NCBI RefSeq assembly: GCF_000003815.2
Contig: NW_023365738.1
Span: 188,001 to 245,440 of the forward strand
Source: Branchiostoma floridae
Lineage: Eukaryota; Chordata; Leptocardii; Amphioxiformes; Branchiostomatidae
DNA length: 57,440 bases
Direction: 5' to 3'
The notes beneath the pieces were generated by a model. It did no database searches. It worked only from the letters and a program-made list of their open reading frames with translations, and was not told the DNA's origin. Shown here piece after piece: positions 46,472 through 57,084 of the stretch; the first letter of the stretch is position 1, and every line of letters starts with the position of its first letter. The translations under genes and the position numbers were made by a program.

Positions 46472-46706
46472 CTGATAACCGCTAACCGCTAAGCGAACCC
46501 TTCGGTAACCGCAAAAAAGCGACCCCTTACGGTCGGACTTGCCAAATTTCAAACAAAATGTGCGTTACTTTCAACACTTGAATATCATAGTAAAACCCGT
46601 GGGCACAAGGTAAAAAGTGATTTGAGTACCCAAAATTACTTTGTAACTTTTCTACATACGAATGAAGGCTCACCTGGGGGATAACCGCTAACCGCTAAGC
46701 GAACCC
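46472..46706 (+). repeat. 206-bp repeat unit embedded in the right satellite arm
   Basis: About 1.1 units of the repeat at 44778-45566, entering from and returning to 66-bp satellite at both ends (ttcatcac|tgataaccgc and gcgaaccc|agtattagcgg). Confidence 0.9.
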
Positions 46707-46870
46707 AGTATTAGCGGCGGAATGCCCGTGGATTTCATCACTACATATCGATGAAATCCACAGCCGTGGAGTTCATCATCCTTCTACCGATGAAATACAC
46801 AACTGTGGATTTCATCAACATAGTGATGAACTCCACAGCTGTGGAGTTCATCAACCCACGGTCCTTGGAT
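46707..46870 (-). repeat. Outer edge of the right satellite arm
   Basis: It mirrors 36291-36430, with catccttctaccgatgaaat, several ccacagctgtgg-type palindromes and ccacggtccttggatatacc at the outer end. Confidence 0.88.
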
Positions 46871-47078
46871 ATACCTGCCAATAATAACGAATATCCTTGT
46901 GCGACTTGTCTCTGGGCCGTTTCTAACCACTCAAATGATGAAATAATGATGTAAATGTGGAAATACAGTGTAGTAGGTGTCAATATTACACAGACAGCCT
47001 TATCCATTTCCTCTTTTAACGCTGTAATATTGCTTAGGTTGTCTTTAAGGAACGCTGCGAATTGTTTCAAAACTGTAG

Positions 47079-47207
47079 GTTCAAGTCACAGATCCGGCCC
47101 CCGGGACTCATGAGTACGCGGACTACATTGAGATGTGGGTGAACTGGGGACCTGAACCGGCCACTCCCGTGCTGACGAAAGCTGTGAGACTTCTGCAAGA
47201 CTCTTAG
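47079..47207 (+). CDS. Last exon of M3
   Basis: Acceptor aaactgtag, then V-Q-V-T-D-P-A-P-G and V-N-W-G-P-E-P-A-T-P-V-L and TAG at 47205. It is in phase 0 and is closest to the last exon of M1 (V-N-W-G-P-D-P-A-T-P-K-L). It is the first such exon after 35620 in visible sequence, but the gaps at 43216-43901 and 45597-46257 could hide others. It lies about 30 bases beyond the right arm of the foldback. Confidence 0.75.
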   Translation, partial: VQVTDPAPGTHEYADYIEMWVNWGPEPATPVLTKAVRLLQDS

Positions 47208-47270
47208 TCTGTAGATGGACACCATACGTGTGTGGCTCCGTTGCATCAAACTAGCAGTACAGAAATACAT

Positions 47271-47480
47271 TAAGGCCTACGTCACATTTCCTACCCGGGG
47301 CCCGGCCGGGCTGTTTGCGGAAACGAAAAATTACAGTTTATGCCAATAAATATGCACAAGTATGCTACATGTATTAATCTATTTTTGGTCCATTTTGTGC
47401 TTTTGTTGTTTTAAGAGTGTGTGTTTCGTTCGCCAAAACTGCCCGGCCGGACCACTTTGTGGAAATGTGACGTTAGCCTA
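47271..47480. mobile_element. GC-ended MITE in the M3 3' UTR, copy 2
   Basis: Ends taaggcctacgtcacatttc and gaaatgtgacgttagccta are complementary, with ggcccggccgggct near the left end. Same family as 8455-8653. Confidence 0.8.
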
Positions 47481-48388
47481 GCAAATTCTAGTAAAGCGCT
47501 AAGCTTTTGTTAGAATGCCCATTTAGTTCCTTAGTTTTATTTGGCAATGTTTTTAATGAAATGCCAATACTCCATACATTGATTTGCAAGGCCCCGAGAA
47601 GTAAACGTGTTTGGGGCATACTAAACCTCTTTCGTAACGTTTCACAATTCATCAAATGTCTTCCGTGATTTCGTTAATTTTAAGATTGAAGGTTTATAGT
47701 GTTGTGTAATATTTTGCTGTAATACGGCGGTGCTAATTAAGTAAGAATGCGATAAATGAATTTAACTTTTGTCTTTCCCAATATAATTTCATATTTGCTT
47801 AATAAAAAGCTTGCATCTAAGCTTCATAATAGCGTTTTGATGTGTTTGTGCGGCGATGCCTTAATAAGAATGGTAGAAATGTTTCAAGCTTTCTTCTTTC
47901 TTTCTTTCTCAGAAAATCATGTGCTGGAAAATGCTCCAATTGCACGTCACAAATATGAACTCCCCGTCATAATGGTATCTCATTTTTGGCATACATTAAA
48001 AGTACGATTGAAAAAGTACCGTCATGTTGGTGACACTCAAACTAACATAATCTACTGGTATGTCATCTCAAAATCTTAGGCGTGCCTAACATTGCGTCAA
48101 CCGCGATGTGGATCAAAAGCGGCTTCTAGCAGTGTAAAATATTATTGCAGTGAAGTTCTGAACGGCAGCTGCAATGATATCATGAATTGCTAGATGTCGT
48201 CACTGACACGTGACGTGCTTGGTCCACAAAGCACACTTAACATTTTGTCCGATTTACTATACAAGGCATTTTAGATTCTTGGAGAGTTATCCCTTGCTGT
48301 ATGATTACATGCATCATACAACGGTTATTGGCTTCTACCCATCATTCCTGATTTGATTAGAATAGAATCATAAAGTAGCATACTCAAC

Positions 48389-49690
48389 AACACACAGTAC
48401 ATTGCCTCAAAGTGGAAAATTCATAAAGTATCAGACTAAATTATGCATTTGCAGCTTCGTAAATTCTGAACAAGACACGATCTAATCAAAAACTAGTTAT
48501 GGGCATTCCAGTATCTCACGCAGCTCTTTGTGAAATACCAGACTAAAATACAGTTCCACGACTTCTTGCCTAGGCCTCGTACCCAACTTGATTTAATTTT
48601 CAAGAACCCTACACACTTAACGTTATACCAGATAAGAGCCATCTACAGCTTCTTAAGTCATTACCTAATGTGTTGTGTTACATTTGACTATAACAGCGAC
48701 TTAAAAAAAAGATGGTCCCAGGAGGATAGATTGTGTACACTTCAGTTATTTTCATTGACGTTAGATTCAACACATTGGTTCATGATGAATTCTCGAATCC
48801 TGACCACGCCTACAATCCTTTGCCATAGACTAAAGGTCACGTGAATAATGAGCTACCTGTAAGTGTTACCTCACATGACGATACGCACTTGAGACAGAGC
48901 ACACGGAGCTGAAAGAGTCCAAGTTTACTTTGGTAAGTAGCAGTTTCATTTTGTGCAGCGTTCATGATAGCTTGCTAATTTCACGTTCTATTTAATACGT
49001 AATGGGTCTTTGTGACAAGTTGTGGTGTCCAGAAAATCATACCTGCGCCCATGACAAATCTGACTAAAATGTTTGTGCAAATTGCACTAGAGGGGGTGTC
49101 TCTTCTACCAAACTTAGCGATATGTCTTGCGATTGGCCAGTCTCCAGTCTGTGTAAACGACGTCAAGACATGTTTTATGTGCTAGAATATCAGGTAGAGA
49201 TATCGTTTACGTAGGCAAAAACCAATGTACTGAACAGACGCCTTTCGTGACCACAAAAACGCATGATCTTTCGGAGTACGCAACACTGATCTAGATATTT
49301 TGCAGCATTCATTTTTGATCGGTGGGCAGCTACATTTGAATGCGTTATTGGATTATGAAGTTATAAGTTAGAACGGTGTTATTGAGTCGATGCTTGAAAA
49401 TAGTTTAGACCAGCTATGGCACACATACAAGTTGTCTTATATGTCTTTTACTTGATTACTCATTCTGTTTATCACCTTGTAGAGTTCGGGTATCGTCTTC
49501 AGATAGCATTGAAGAACGTTTTCAGCTAGATGTGCAAAGTCCAAGTTCGTATTGGCACAACATAATGAATACATAGTAAGTTCATACATAACAGTGATTC
49601 ATCCTGTTGGAGTATAGAGCCATGCCTTGAATATAAGTACATTCTTCAAACATGTGTGTTACAGGAAGAAAACGGGGACAAAAAGAACAA
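48389..49690 (+). repeat. Segment duplicated at 53573-55334
   Basis: The segment from aacacacagtacattgcctc through the leader to the start of the copy 4 N-terminal exon is repeated collinearly 5.2 kb downstream. Landmarks such as cagtatctcacgcagctctt, ggtaagta and ttttgatcggtgggcagcta occur in both. Confidence 0.85.
48803..48932 (+). other. Predicted non-coding leader exon of copy 4
   Basis: Contains gaccacgcctacaatccttt, taaaggtcacgtgaataatg, gacagagcacacggagctga and ends at donor actttg|gtaagt. Confidence 0.55.
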
Positions 49691-51002
49691 CATGAGCACT
49701 GAAAACTTCGGAAATCCTGTGTCCTTCGACCAGGCTGAAAAAGCCTATTCCGCCTGTCTTGTGGTAAGAAGTGTTTCTTCTTCGTGATTTTAGCGCCCTC
49801 AGTCACGTAGACGATCATTATGGCCTTTTGGATCTAGGAAATGCGCTACTGTCAGTTGCAGACTTTGTCTCTATGTGCCGAATTGTGTATATCCTAAATC
49901 GCAATCCATAGTCCATGCCGGGTCAAGTACCTTTTGAGATCCACCAGTCGGAATTTCGGACGCACGTGACAGAAAAGTGTCAACTGTGGGTGCCTCTACG
50001 ACAATGATTGGCAAATTATTCCACTCTTTGGAATACGGCAAACATTACACAGTATGCATGCATGCCAAATACGTAGACATTCTGAAATATAACATTAACA
50101 TTAACATTTAACAGTAGTTTCGTCAACGAAAAATGGTTGTTAGTATGTTGGTTTTTGGCGCACAAATGTTCCGAAGTCGTTTTTAAGATAATACGTATAA
50201 AGTTTATTTTTCTCATTTCATTAGTACAAAAGAATAGTTGAAAGGTGATATGTGATAACTACATTTACTTATGACAACAATTTGTATCAACGTTGTTTTA
50301 TGATTTGTAATGAGGAAATTGAAGCACTCCTCACTAAATATTAAAAGGCATATACCTCTATGTATGTCAGTCTCTGTATGATAGTATGCAAGTAAAAACT
50401 CACAAGCTAATACCAGCCGTCGTTTTTGCCCTTCAGTTCCGTGGTCAAGCTGAGGATATGGCCAACAAAAGCAAGCCTTTTGACAGCTTCAAGCCCATCA
50501 CCTATCAGGTGGCTGAAGGGCCAGGGATGAGCTATAAGATTGTGGTACTGTCACGTTAAATTTTGAAATGTTGCGTTTCTTTAGAAAATTTAAAAAAAAA
50601 GAAGAAAAAAAGATCTTTGCCAATACATTCCTGAATGGTTGTTTATCGATATGTACATGGTAGTGCGGACACTGATTAGTGAATAAATTAAGACCTTTTT
50701 TGCTCGGTTGGGTACTTTTTTGCCCAACAGAGCTAAGTACAGGTCACACAAGACAAAACGTTAGTCTGTGTACTACAAACTCTCACTCAACAATGTCGAT
50801 AGTAACTATATTAAGCCATGTCGTAACTTCGGACTGTTTCTCTTCGTTTGACAAACTACAGGTTGACGTGTCTCCGTCTTATCCCATCGGGTACCTCCCT
50901 CCAATCAAGCCCGGGACCGGGCCCATGCTTGAAATGACGGTGAGCTGGCCAATGGCACCAGCGGCCATTCCAAAGCTGATGGACGCTAAGATTGTAGGAT
51001 GA
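49665..51002 (+). CDS. Stefin-type cystatin-like protein without presequence, copy 4
   Basis: Exons 49665-49763, 50437-50544 and 50862-51002 (TGA) with acceptors ttacag, cttcag and ctacag and donors gtaaga and gtactg. ATG 49692 gives 106 residues starting MSTENFGNPVSFDQAEKAYS. Exon 2 begins FRGQAEDMANKSKPFDSF and continues K-P-I-T-Y-Q-V-A-E-G-P-G-M-S-Y-K-I-V, so QVVAG is interrupted. Exon 3 has V-S-W-P-M-A-P-A-A-I-P-K-L, a diverged form of the W-G-x-x-P-A-T-P motif. No presequence exon or secretion signal is seen, so the product is probably cytosolic. Upstream of ATG the exon reads E-E-N-G-D-K-K-N-N in phase 0, not the phase 1 frame kept in other copies. AATAAA at 51913 is in the same context as in copy A. 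Confidence 0.84.
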
Positions 51003-51547
51003 AGTTAGCACGTAGATCGTCACTGCGTGTTGGATGACGACAAATAAACAGCACAGTAAAGCAATTGAGTTTCTGCTAGAATCCAAAATCTATACAGTAC
51101 TCCTAGGCCTGGTAATGTTTACTTTTAATGAAATGCTAATAGTTTATTCAGCAACTGGCGTAGATCAAGGCGTAGGTAAAATGAAGGGAAGAGAGGGTTT
51201 ACTTGGTGCAGACAAACTAGAGTTTTAATAATTCAGAGTTAAAAACAAGTACTAGTATTCCTTCCGAATGCAAACTTGAGCAGCTAAAAATGGTATCATA
51301 TAGAATATTCATTAGAAATAAAGACCAGAGATCAAAGCATATCCAGCTTACATTCTACAAAAATAAAGCCTATAGAATACTTTCGGTGTCAATTCAAATA
51401 ATTGCCACTTGCCAACTAATTGTCATTACACTTTTGGGGGGTTTCCAGTGTACCTGTAAGGAGTGAAGTGCTTCATAATCTTAGGAAGTGATAATTTAAA
51501 AAAAAAAGGTTAGGGTGGTTCTTCGAAGGAGGGATCGGACTGTGGAG

Positions 51548-51695
51548 ACTAACCCTAACCCAAAACCTACCCACTCTAAACATAATCCTAACCCTAATCC
51601 CAACTCTGGTCCTAATCCTAACCTAACCCTATCCAAAATCCTAACCTAACCCTAGTCCTTCCCTAACCCTTACCTTAACCCTAACCCTAACTCGT
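51548..51695. repeat. Degenerate interstitial telomeric tract (CCCTAA)n
   Basis: taaccctaaccc at the left, ttaaccctaaccctaactcg at the right, with degenerate ctaatcctaacc units between. CCCTAA is the complement of the animal telomere repeat TTAGGG. A short ggttagggtgg lies inverted at 51508. 51003-51547 holds the copy 4 3' UTR. Confidence 0.8.
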
Positions 51696-51912
51696 ACACC
51701 TTACCATCCGGCCTTACTTTACACAGGAGGAACACCTTATTTCGCAATTATTTGACAAGACAGTTATTCAGCGTGACACCGGGTCATGTCAAACACACTT
51801 ATCTACGATTTGCAATTAATGGAATGTCGTTATTGATATTTCATAATTTTTTATGAACGGCATCTTAAATCTATCGTCTTTTATTTGATTTGCTGTGATG
51901 CAGTGATATCTT

Positions 51913-51918
51913 AATAAA
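51913..51918 (+). other. Candidate polyadenylation signal of copy 4
   Basis: AATAAA in gatatcttaataaagatggc, the same context as at 14145. It lies beyond the telomere-like tract, which would then be inside the 3' UTR; an earlier signal is possible. Confidence 0.4.
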
Positions 51919-52620
51919 GATGGCAGAAAAGTCAAGCTTTCGTCTGCATTCTTCCTTTATGTTTGGGAATCATGTGCTAAAATGCTCTCTTCTACATAAA
52001 TTGCGTTTGTCGCAAATATGTTTCCATCATGTTGCAACGAGGTAGTATACGTATAGCATTTTCTCATTTATCGTGCAAATATGGTTCTAATTTGCATATC
52101 TTACATGTATATTCATTCATATTCGCCTCTTCCCACAGGGCATGCATTGCAAGTATAGCTTTTGAAAGTTCCGAATGATTGAATTTTTTTTATAAATTGT
52201 TATTCAGAAAGTTATTGTAGCATTTACACTTAAAATCATACCTCACCAATCATGCTCACCTCACCTCAACTCACCTATTCCTTGACCTTCCAGTCGGTCG
52301 TTGGGGCACAATGACTGTGAATAATTACTAAAATCATGCTAATGACCTTCAAATTTAAATAATCTATAATAAGATCCTCATTCATCTCAAAGCCTAGCAG
52401 ACCAAAACGTTTCTTTTCTTTTTGGTTTGTTGACAAATGTCATACCAAATCCGTCAATATTTTCTTGAATTATACTGTTAAACCACACATTATAAGTCAC
52501 AGTCCCACACGCTCTGCAATATCTTTTTTCTAGCATCCTAAAACGGAGGCCATATCTATAGTGCTGGTTTAAAGCAGATTATGTGAGCTGGGTCACCCGA
52601 ACGCAGGTCTGACCGAAGGA

Positions 52621-53420
52621 GGTCATACTACAGTGGGAATGATTCACAACTTTTTCAATAAGACCTGAACACCCTAGAACAATGGCAAAGGAACTGGCTT
52701 ATGCAGTTTAATCCGAATAAGTGCTATATCATGCACGTAACGAAAAATCATACACCATTCATACAGCATTCGCTTACCAGTTTTGTCGTCAGACATTAGC
52801 AACCACAAAACCCCACCCATACCTAGGTGTTACATTAACAGCTGGGCTGAAGTGGGGTGTCCATGTTAACAAAATAACAACCAAGCCTAAACAGACATTG
52901 GGAGTGATCAAACGAACCATGTGGGTATGCTTAGCCATGGTAAAATCACTTGCATACACGTCACTGGTAAGACCAAACCTTGAATATGCCGCTACAGTAT
53001 GTGATCCGTATACAAAGAAAGACAAAGATAAACTTGAAAGGGTACAGAACCAAGCTGCCCGATTCTGTACAAACAACTACAACAGGGATGCTAGTGTTAC
53101 CAAACTGAAAACAGAATTGCAGTGGATGTCACTTGAAGACAGAAGGAAAATGTACAGACTTTGCATGATGTACAAAATGACTAATAGACTGGTCGACGTA
53201 CCGACCGATCTAATACCAGCTAAAAATAATTAGAAACGGTCATGCCTTCAAGTACCAAAGTTACCAACCTATGATTGATGTGTTAAAACATTCGCATTAT
53301 TCCAGAACTATCGTAGAGTTGAATATGTTATCAACAAGTACAGTAGGGGCATCTTCTCTGTATAGTTTTAAAGAACGCTTGCAGATAGATGTACAAAAGT
53401 TAGGTGTGACGGGTCGTTCG
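52621..53420 (+). mobile_element. 5'-truncated CR1/L2-like LINE, end of reverse transcriptase
   Basis: The frame begins L-E-Q-W-Q-R-N-W-L-M-Q-F-N-P-N-K-C before 52721, shifts frame near 52790, then reads Y-L-G-V-T-L-T-A-G-L-K-W, K-R-T-M-W-V-C and SLVRPNLEYAATVCDPY, followed by L-E-R-V-Q-N-Q-A-A-R-F. These are the end of the reverse transcriptase and thumb of CR1/L2/Jockey-type LINEs. The frameshift and an early stop (tag at 53231) mark it as dead. The catalytic F-A-D-D block is absent. Confidence 0.85.
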
Positions 53421-53785
53421 GTGTAATATAACCAGCTGCTGTCGCGCCGCGTGCTTGTAAAGCTGGTGTGTTTTCTCATGGCTATTCTTATATCAAAACC
53501 GTACTTTCATTTTTCTCGTTGTACACCCCATAGGCTCTAACTCTCTTAGGTTAAATATATTCTACCTACATGTTAACAACACACAGTACATTGCCTCAAA
53601 GTGGAAAATTCATGGAGTATCAGACTAAACTATGCATTTGCAGCTTCGTAAATACTGAACAAGAAACGATCTAATCAAAAATTAGTTATGGACATTCCAG
53701 TATCTCACGCAGCTCTTCGTAAAATACCAGGCTAAAAATACAGTTCCATGACTTTATACCCAGCCTCGTACCCATTAATCATCGA

Positions 53786-54195
53786 CCTGTGTGCCGCAAA
53801 GTGGCATATGACTTTCCTCACTTTACTGAAGTGAAAAATGAATCGTCCCTCGGATAGGACGTTAAATGGAGGTCCCCTGTATGGGGAGAGCCATACCCCA
53901 TGCACGTTAAAGAACCCCCACACGTGCGAGGGTGCGGTGTGCGTTGGTGCAAATCCTTCAGTCGGGAGTTGGTGATTCACTTCAAATCACCCGGATGGAG
54001 ACCTGGTGAACCTCTGTCTCCTATCAGCCACATGGTGATTTACATCATTCACCCGGACGGGTGTGTCACCCCGTAAGGGGCGGTATAACCCGTCGTGTGC
54101 GAACATGTACAGGGTTAGCCTTTGACAATAGCCTACGGCTAGTTGGGCAGCCCTGGCTGTTTGTAAACAGCTAAACAAATAAATAAAATAAAAAA
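53786..54195 (+). mobile_element. Retroposon with A-rich tail and 10-bp target-site duplication
   Basis: TAATCATCGA flanks both ends (53776-53785 and 54196-54205), and the tail is an (AAATAA)-type repeat. The body has ataggacgttaaatggaggt, ccctgtatggggagagccat and acgttaaagaaccccc, a module seen widely in invertebrate SINE/LINE 3' ends. The matching place in 48389-49690 (about 48585) lacks it, so it inserted after the duplication. Confidence 0.8.
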
Positions 54196-54420
54196 TAATC
54201 ATCGAACTTGTTTTGATTTTCAAGAACCCTATCCACTTATACCAGATAAGATCCATCTAACAGCTTCCCAAGTTCTTACCTGATGTGTTGTTTTACATAT
54301 CACGTTAACAGCGACTTCCAAAATACAGATGGTGGGGGGTGGATACATTGTGTACACTTTAATTATTCCCATTGACGTTAGATTCAACCAGACGGTTCAT
54401 CATGAATTCTTGAATCCTGA

Positions 54421-54559
54421 CCACGCCTTCAACCCTGCTCCACAGTTTATTGGTCACATGAATAATGAGCTACCTAGAGTAATAGTTTCCATGCCTAACG
54501 ATACGCAGACTTGAGAGCGACACACGGAGCTGACAGAGTCAAAGTTTACTTTATTTTTG
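54421..54559 (+). pseudogene. Leader exon of truncated copy 5
   Basis: Contains ccacgccttcaaccctgctc, attggtcacatgaataatga, cttgagagcgacacacggag and an intact donor ttttg|gtaagt. It could still drive a transcript, but the body exons are missing. Confidence 0.6.
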
Positions 54560-55307
54560 GTAAGTACTAGTTTTATATTGTTGATAAGTTATGACAATTC
54601 CCTATTACAAGTGTTTTTACGCAATGGTTCCTGCGGGTGTCCAGAAAATCCTTGTAAAGATCTGTACCTGCGTTCATGACAAATTGCACTAAAATGTTTG
54701 TGCAAATGGCACGAGGTATGCGTCTCTTTTACCAAGTCAGACTCCCGTGTGAGGGAATGGCACGCTGAAGTGTGGCTCTATTCAGTGTAAAAGGCAGGTC
54801 CATGTGTTAGAATGTCGGGTAGTGTTATTAGTAGAAACATACGATGGAGATAGTGTTTAGTCGGGCAACAACCAAAACACTGAACAGACGAATTTTGCGA
54901 CCACAAAAACACATGCTCTTTCGGAGTACGCAACACTGAACTAAATATTTTGCAGCATTCATTTTTGATCGGTGGGCAGCTACATTTGGATGAGTAATTG
55001 GATTATAAAGTTATAAGTTAGAATGTTGTTATAAGCCGATGCTGAAAAATAATTAAGACCGACGATGGCACAAATACAAGATGTTGTACATGTCTTTTAC
55101 TTGATCACGAATTTAGGTTTGTCACCTTGAAGATTGGGAGGTATCGTCCTCAGAAAGCATTATACAACGTTTTCAGCTGGATGTGCAAATTCGTGTTGGC
55201 GCAACATAATGAATATATAATGCAAATTCAAGCAAGACTGAGTTTTCCTTTTGCAGTTTAGGGCTATGACTTGAATAAGAGTTATTTCTTTCAAATGTGT
55301 ATTACAG

Positions 55308-55337
55308 GAAGAAGTGAACGACAACAAAAAGAACTAG
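55308..55337 (+). pseudogene. Stub of the N-terminal exon, copy 5
   Basis: After acceptor attacag the exon reads E-E-V-N-D-N-K-K-N and then TAG, at the position where copy 4 has its ATG. Homology to copy 4 stops here and no later cystatin exon is found before the window end. A dead, truncated duplicate. Confidence 0.75.
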
Positions 55338-55339
55338 AA

Positions 55340-56940
55340 AGGCCGGTATTTGCTTAGGAGCAAATTCAGCTATTTTCACTCCGCTCTCCCTCTTTATGCA
55401 AACATGGACTGTTCCAAAATTGAATTTGAAAAAAATAAATAACATGAGAGAATGACCGGAACTACGATGCTACTATACTATTAGTACGTAGTACTGTATG
55501 GTAATCAAACTTTTATTTCTTGAACACAACACGCACACAACATGCTAGTGTTTCACACATTAATAAAGAAGGCACCGATTTACTTCAAGAAAAAAATTTT
55601 ATTTCACAAACGGAAATTATGTTGTATTATTTTCTACAGATGCAACACGTTATGCGACCTTAAACGTTGGTATTACGTATCCACAGCAGACAATAGCGTG
55701 GTTTTCCTGCTTATTTACACAAGGCAAGGGCAGCTTAGTCACTGCACTTATTCAAGGTTGTCACAAGCATTACTAATCTTCATACAAGCAGACCTCTCCA
55801 AACAAACTTCACTACACTTTTAACTCTTTACCAAGATATGCTTATTAGCCGTTTTTAGCGAAGCGCATTAAAACAAAATCCAATTGGATATGATGTAATA
55901 TGGCAGCCCTGCAATGACATTATCAGTACAAATACATATAAAGTTAATGCACATTGTATTTAGACAAAAGGATCACATTCTATCTTTATACTTAGAGGTA
56001 ATCAGCTAATACATAATATTGATGAACAAAGCTAATTAGCCACTGTATGTTTGCACGACGTCTGTTTTATATATCTCAATGTTTTGTATGCTTTTTGTCT
56101 AAAAAAGGATGCAGCAATTGCAGTAATTATACGTCTGTTATAACCTTAAAGTCCCATTTATTTTCCACATAAACTAATCAGTTTATGACTATTTAATTGT
56201 TCTGATAAACTGTTTTTAGTACAGTACAGTACATTATTAAATTACACAGCATATACCATGGTGTGGTGTCTCAAATAACCTAATCATACATCAAGCTGGT
56301 GTTTCTGTCACAGTTTCATTATGTATGTGGGAGTACTTCTTGCACTTGACTTTGCTATCCTCTCCTTAGTGTCTGTTGGTGCCACCTTTGTAGCCAGTTG
56401 ACTATTGTGTTCTCTGACAGGCCAGACTTCGTGGAATTAGTCGAGTTCGAGCACCCGACCAATAATGAATTTAGCACTGTCAAATTGACACCTTCTATCA
56501 AGGCACAACCTCACCGGTCTGCACAACAGTTGGTGTTTCATCTTCCTCCAGTAGAATACAATAATTAGTATTTCCTTTGTGTAATTTCATGTTCTGCCAC
56601 CCAGAGTAAAAGGAAGATCCTTTTTGTTTGTTGATTAGGAAAAAAAGCCACACCTGATTACATATATTCTTGTAAAACCAGCATCATTGCACAATTCACA
56701 ACATAGTGTAACGTTAGTACTTGTAGATTTGCCCCTGAAGATCTGTACTATTATATACTATGGAAAAGAACTACTGTACACTAGTTTTCACAGATAATAA
56801 ACAACAGTACTGTCTCAGTCACTGCAAAGCGCAACAATATTCCATGCGTGCGCCTGCTCCTCTCCCACCGCGGCATTCTGCACGCCTAGTATCGCTTAAC
56901 CCGACACTCTAAACGTGGGTAAATCAAACAAAAACTACAC
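55340..56940. other. AT-rich region, no gene recognised
   Basis: Contains no cystatin exon. A short minus-strand frame near 56380-56460 (S-G-L-S-E-N-T-I-V-N-W-L) is suggestive of a helix-turn-helix but too short to call. The region may hold the 3' part of a minus-strand gene starting near the promoter-like region at the right. Confidence 0.35.
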
Positions 56941-57084
56941 AATATCGACGACAAGCTACCCAAATTTGTTACTGCGTTTGTGTATTGTTGCCAATTTATA
57001 AACAGTACAAATTTTCACGTACTTTCAACGGACTTCTTCCCGGCGACATATACATGTATGTACTCCCAGCCGCTAAGTTGAAAG

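Larger units (their letters stand above)
36086..47049. mobile_element. Approximately 11-kb foldback structure with satellite-built inverted arms
   Basis: The left arm (36086 to about 38005) and right arm (about 45567-47049) are inverted copies. Outer unique flanks pair: ggcaacctaagcaatgtta at 36090 with the complement of 47025-47045, catttacatcattatttcat at 36180 with its complement near 46935-46955, and caagtcgcacaaggat at 36227 with its complement near 46900. Inside these, gtatatccaaggaccgtgg (36291) pairs with its complement at 46856, followed by 66-bp satellite in opposite orientation. The interior (38006-45566) has no recognisable transposase. Long inverted arms made of short direct repeats are the hallmark of foldback-type elements (Drosophila FB, sea urchin TU). 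A segmental inverted duplication around a satellite is the alternative. Confidence 0.7.
53573..55334 (+). repeat. Downstream copy of the copy-4 upstream segment
   Basis: Collinear with 48389-49690 but longer by the insertion at 53786-54195. It ends abruptly inside the N-terminal exon, at caaaaagaac. Confidence 0.85.
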
